A stretch of 64,000 bases of DNA from Pseudozobellia sp. WGM2 (GTDB lineage: Bacteria > Bacteroidota > Bacteroidia > Flavobacteriales > Flavobacteriaceae): contig NZ_JADNYK010000006.1 in the NCBI RefSeq assembly GCF_017810075.1, positions 62,001 to 126,000 of the forward strand, written 5' to 3'. This document shows positions 63,857 to 64,000 of this stretch, piece after piece. Every line of letters starts with the position of its first letter. Positions within the stretch are counted from its first letter, which is position 1. The position numbers and the translations under genes were made by a program. The notes beneath the pieces are model-generated. The model did not search any database. It was given only the letters and a program-made list of their open reading frames with translations, and had not been told where the DNA came from.

Positions 63857-64000
63857 ATGAAAGTTCGTGAAAAGTTTATTCTGATAGCCCTCATTTCTAT
63901 TGGTATTATTTTGGCAATTTCATTCGTTTGGCTGCCAATTTTATGGCTCTTTATAATTGTTGGCCCCTTGGTTTTGATGGGTCTGTTCGATATCGTTCAA
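63857..64000 (+). CDS. Probable FMN-binding glutamate-synthase-like protein, N-terminus (3' truncated by window)
   Basis: Only 48 codons are visible. Two membrane helices separated by a short WLPI stretch (FILIALISIGIILAISFVWLPILWLFIIVGPLVLMGLFD) look like the N-terminus of the FMN-binding glutamate synthase family found in Flavobacteriaceae, as I remember it. The rest is outside the window, so this is a tentative call. Confidence 0.45.
   Translation, partial: MKVREKFILIALISIGIILAISFVWLPILWLFIIVGPLVLMGLFDIVQ

Overview
The window looks like a marine Flavobacteriaceae chromosome (Bacteroidota; Zobellia/Maribacter-like is a guess). Evidence: a SusC/SusD pair, T9SS C-terminal sorting and SprB-like repeats, two BlaI/M56 modules, TANNTTTG promoter boxes, a vanadium haloperoxidase, homogentisate dioxygenase, moderate-to-low GC and many short-spaced operons. 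No rRNA, CRISPR array or insertion sequence was seen.

Region 1 (1-9934) is a plus-strand glycoside-use locus: the 3' end of susC, susD, a Tat-exported Gfo/Idh/MocA oxidoreductase, two DUF1080 (3-keto-glycoside-active) proteins, a formylglycine-enzyme-like protein without catalytic cysteines, an M81 (MlrC-like) peptidase, a NupG-type transporter and a cytoplasmic Gfo/Idh/MocA oxidoreductase. No classical glycoside hydrolase is visible. This suggests oxidation-elimination cleavage of glycosides.

Region 2 (about 9998-32743) is a 22.66 kb integrative mobilizable element in a tRNA-Leu(UAG) gene. It is bounded by perfect 88-bp repeats carrying the tRNA 3' half and its terminator. It encodes a tyrosine integrase, a MobA relaxase and MobC with candidate oriT structures, but no conjugation pore. 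Cargo: a 1653-residue FG-GAP/SprB/T9SS surface protein; a translationally coupled operon abiEi-abiEii-avs3a-avs3b (type IV toxin-antitoxin plus a nuclease-STAND ATPase and partner) behind a promoter with GTTCAC inverted repeats; and, convergent to it, a two-gene operon of an unrecognised PD-(D/E)XK protein and an Mrr-like protein. This last pair is the best candidate for an undescribed defence system.

Region 3 (32889-64000) is mostly housekeeping. It holds an M20 dipeptidase, a PhnA-like protein, a BlaI-M56 pair with palindromic operators, DUF4407, Hpt, a YdjM-like protein, a membrane MutS-like ATPase, a seven-gene minus-strand run from hemW to an MmcQ-like gene, a frameshifted membrane-protein relic, ruvC (TTG start), TPR and S41 proteins, and a second M56/TonB-BlaI pair with its own tandem operator. 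It ends with DUF456, a serine hydrolase, nitroreductase, hmgA, three tiny proteins, NDH-2, a vanadium haloperoxidase, a group III truncated haemoglobin and the start of a probable FMN-binding glutamate-synthase-like gene.
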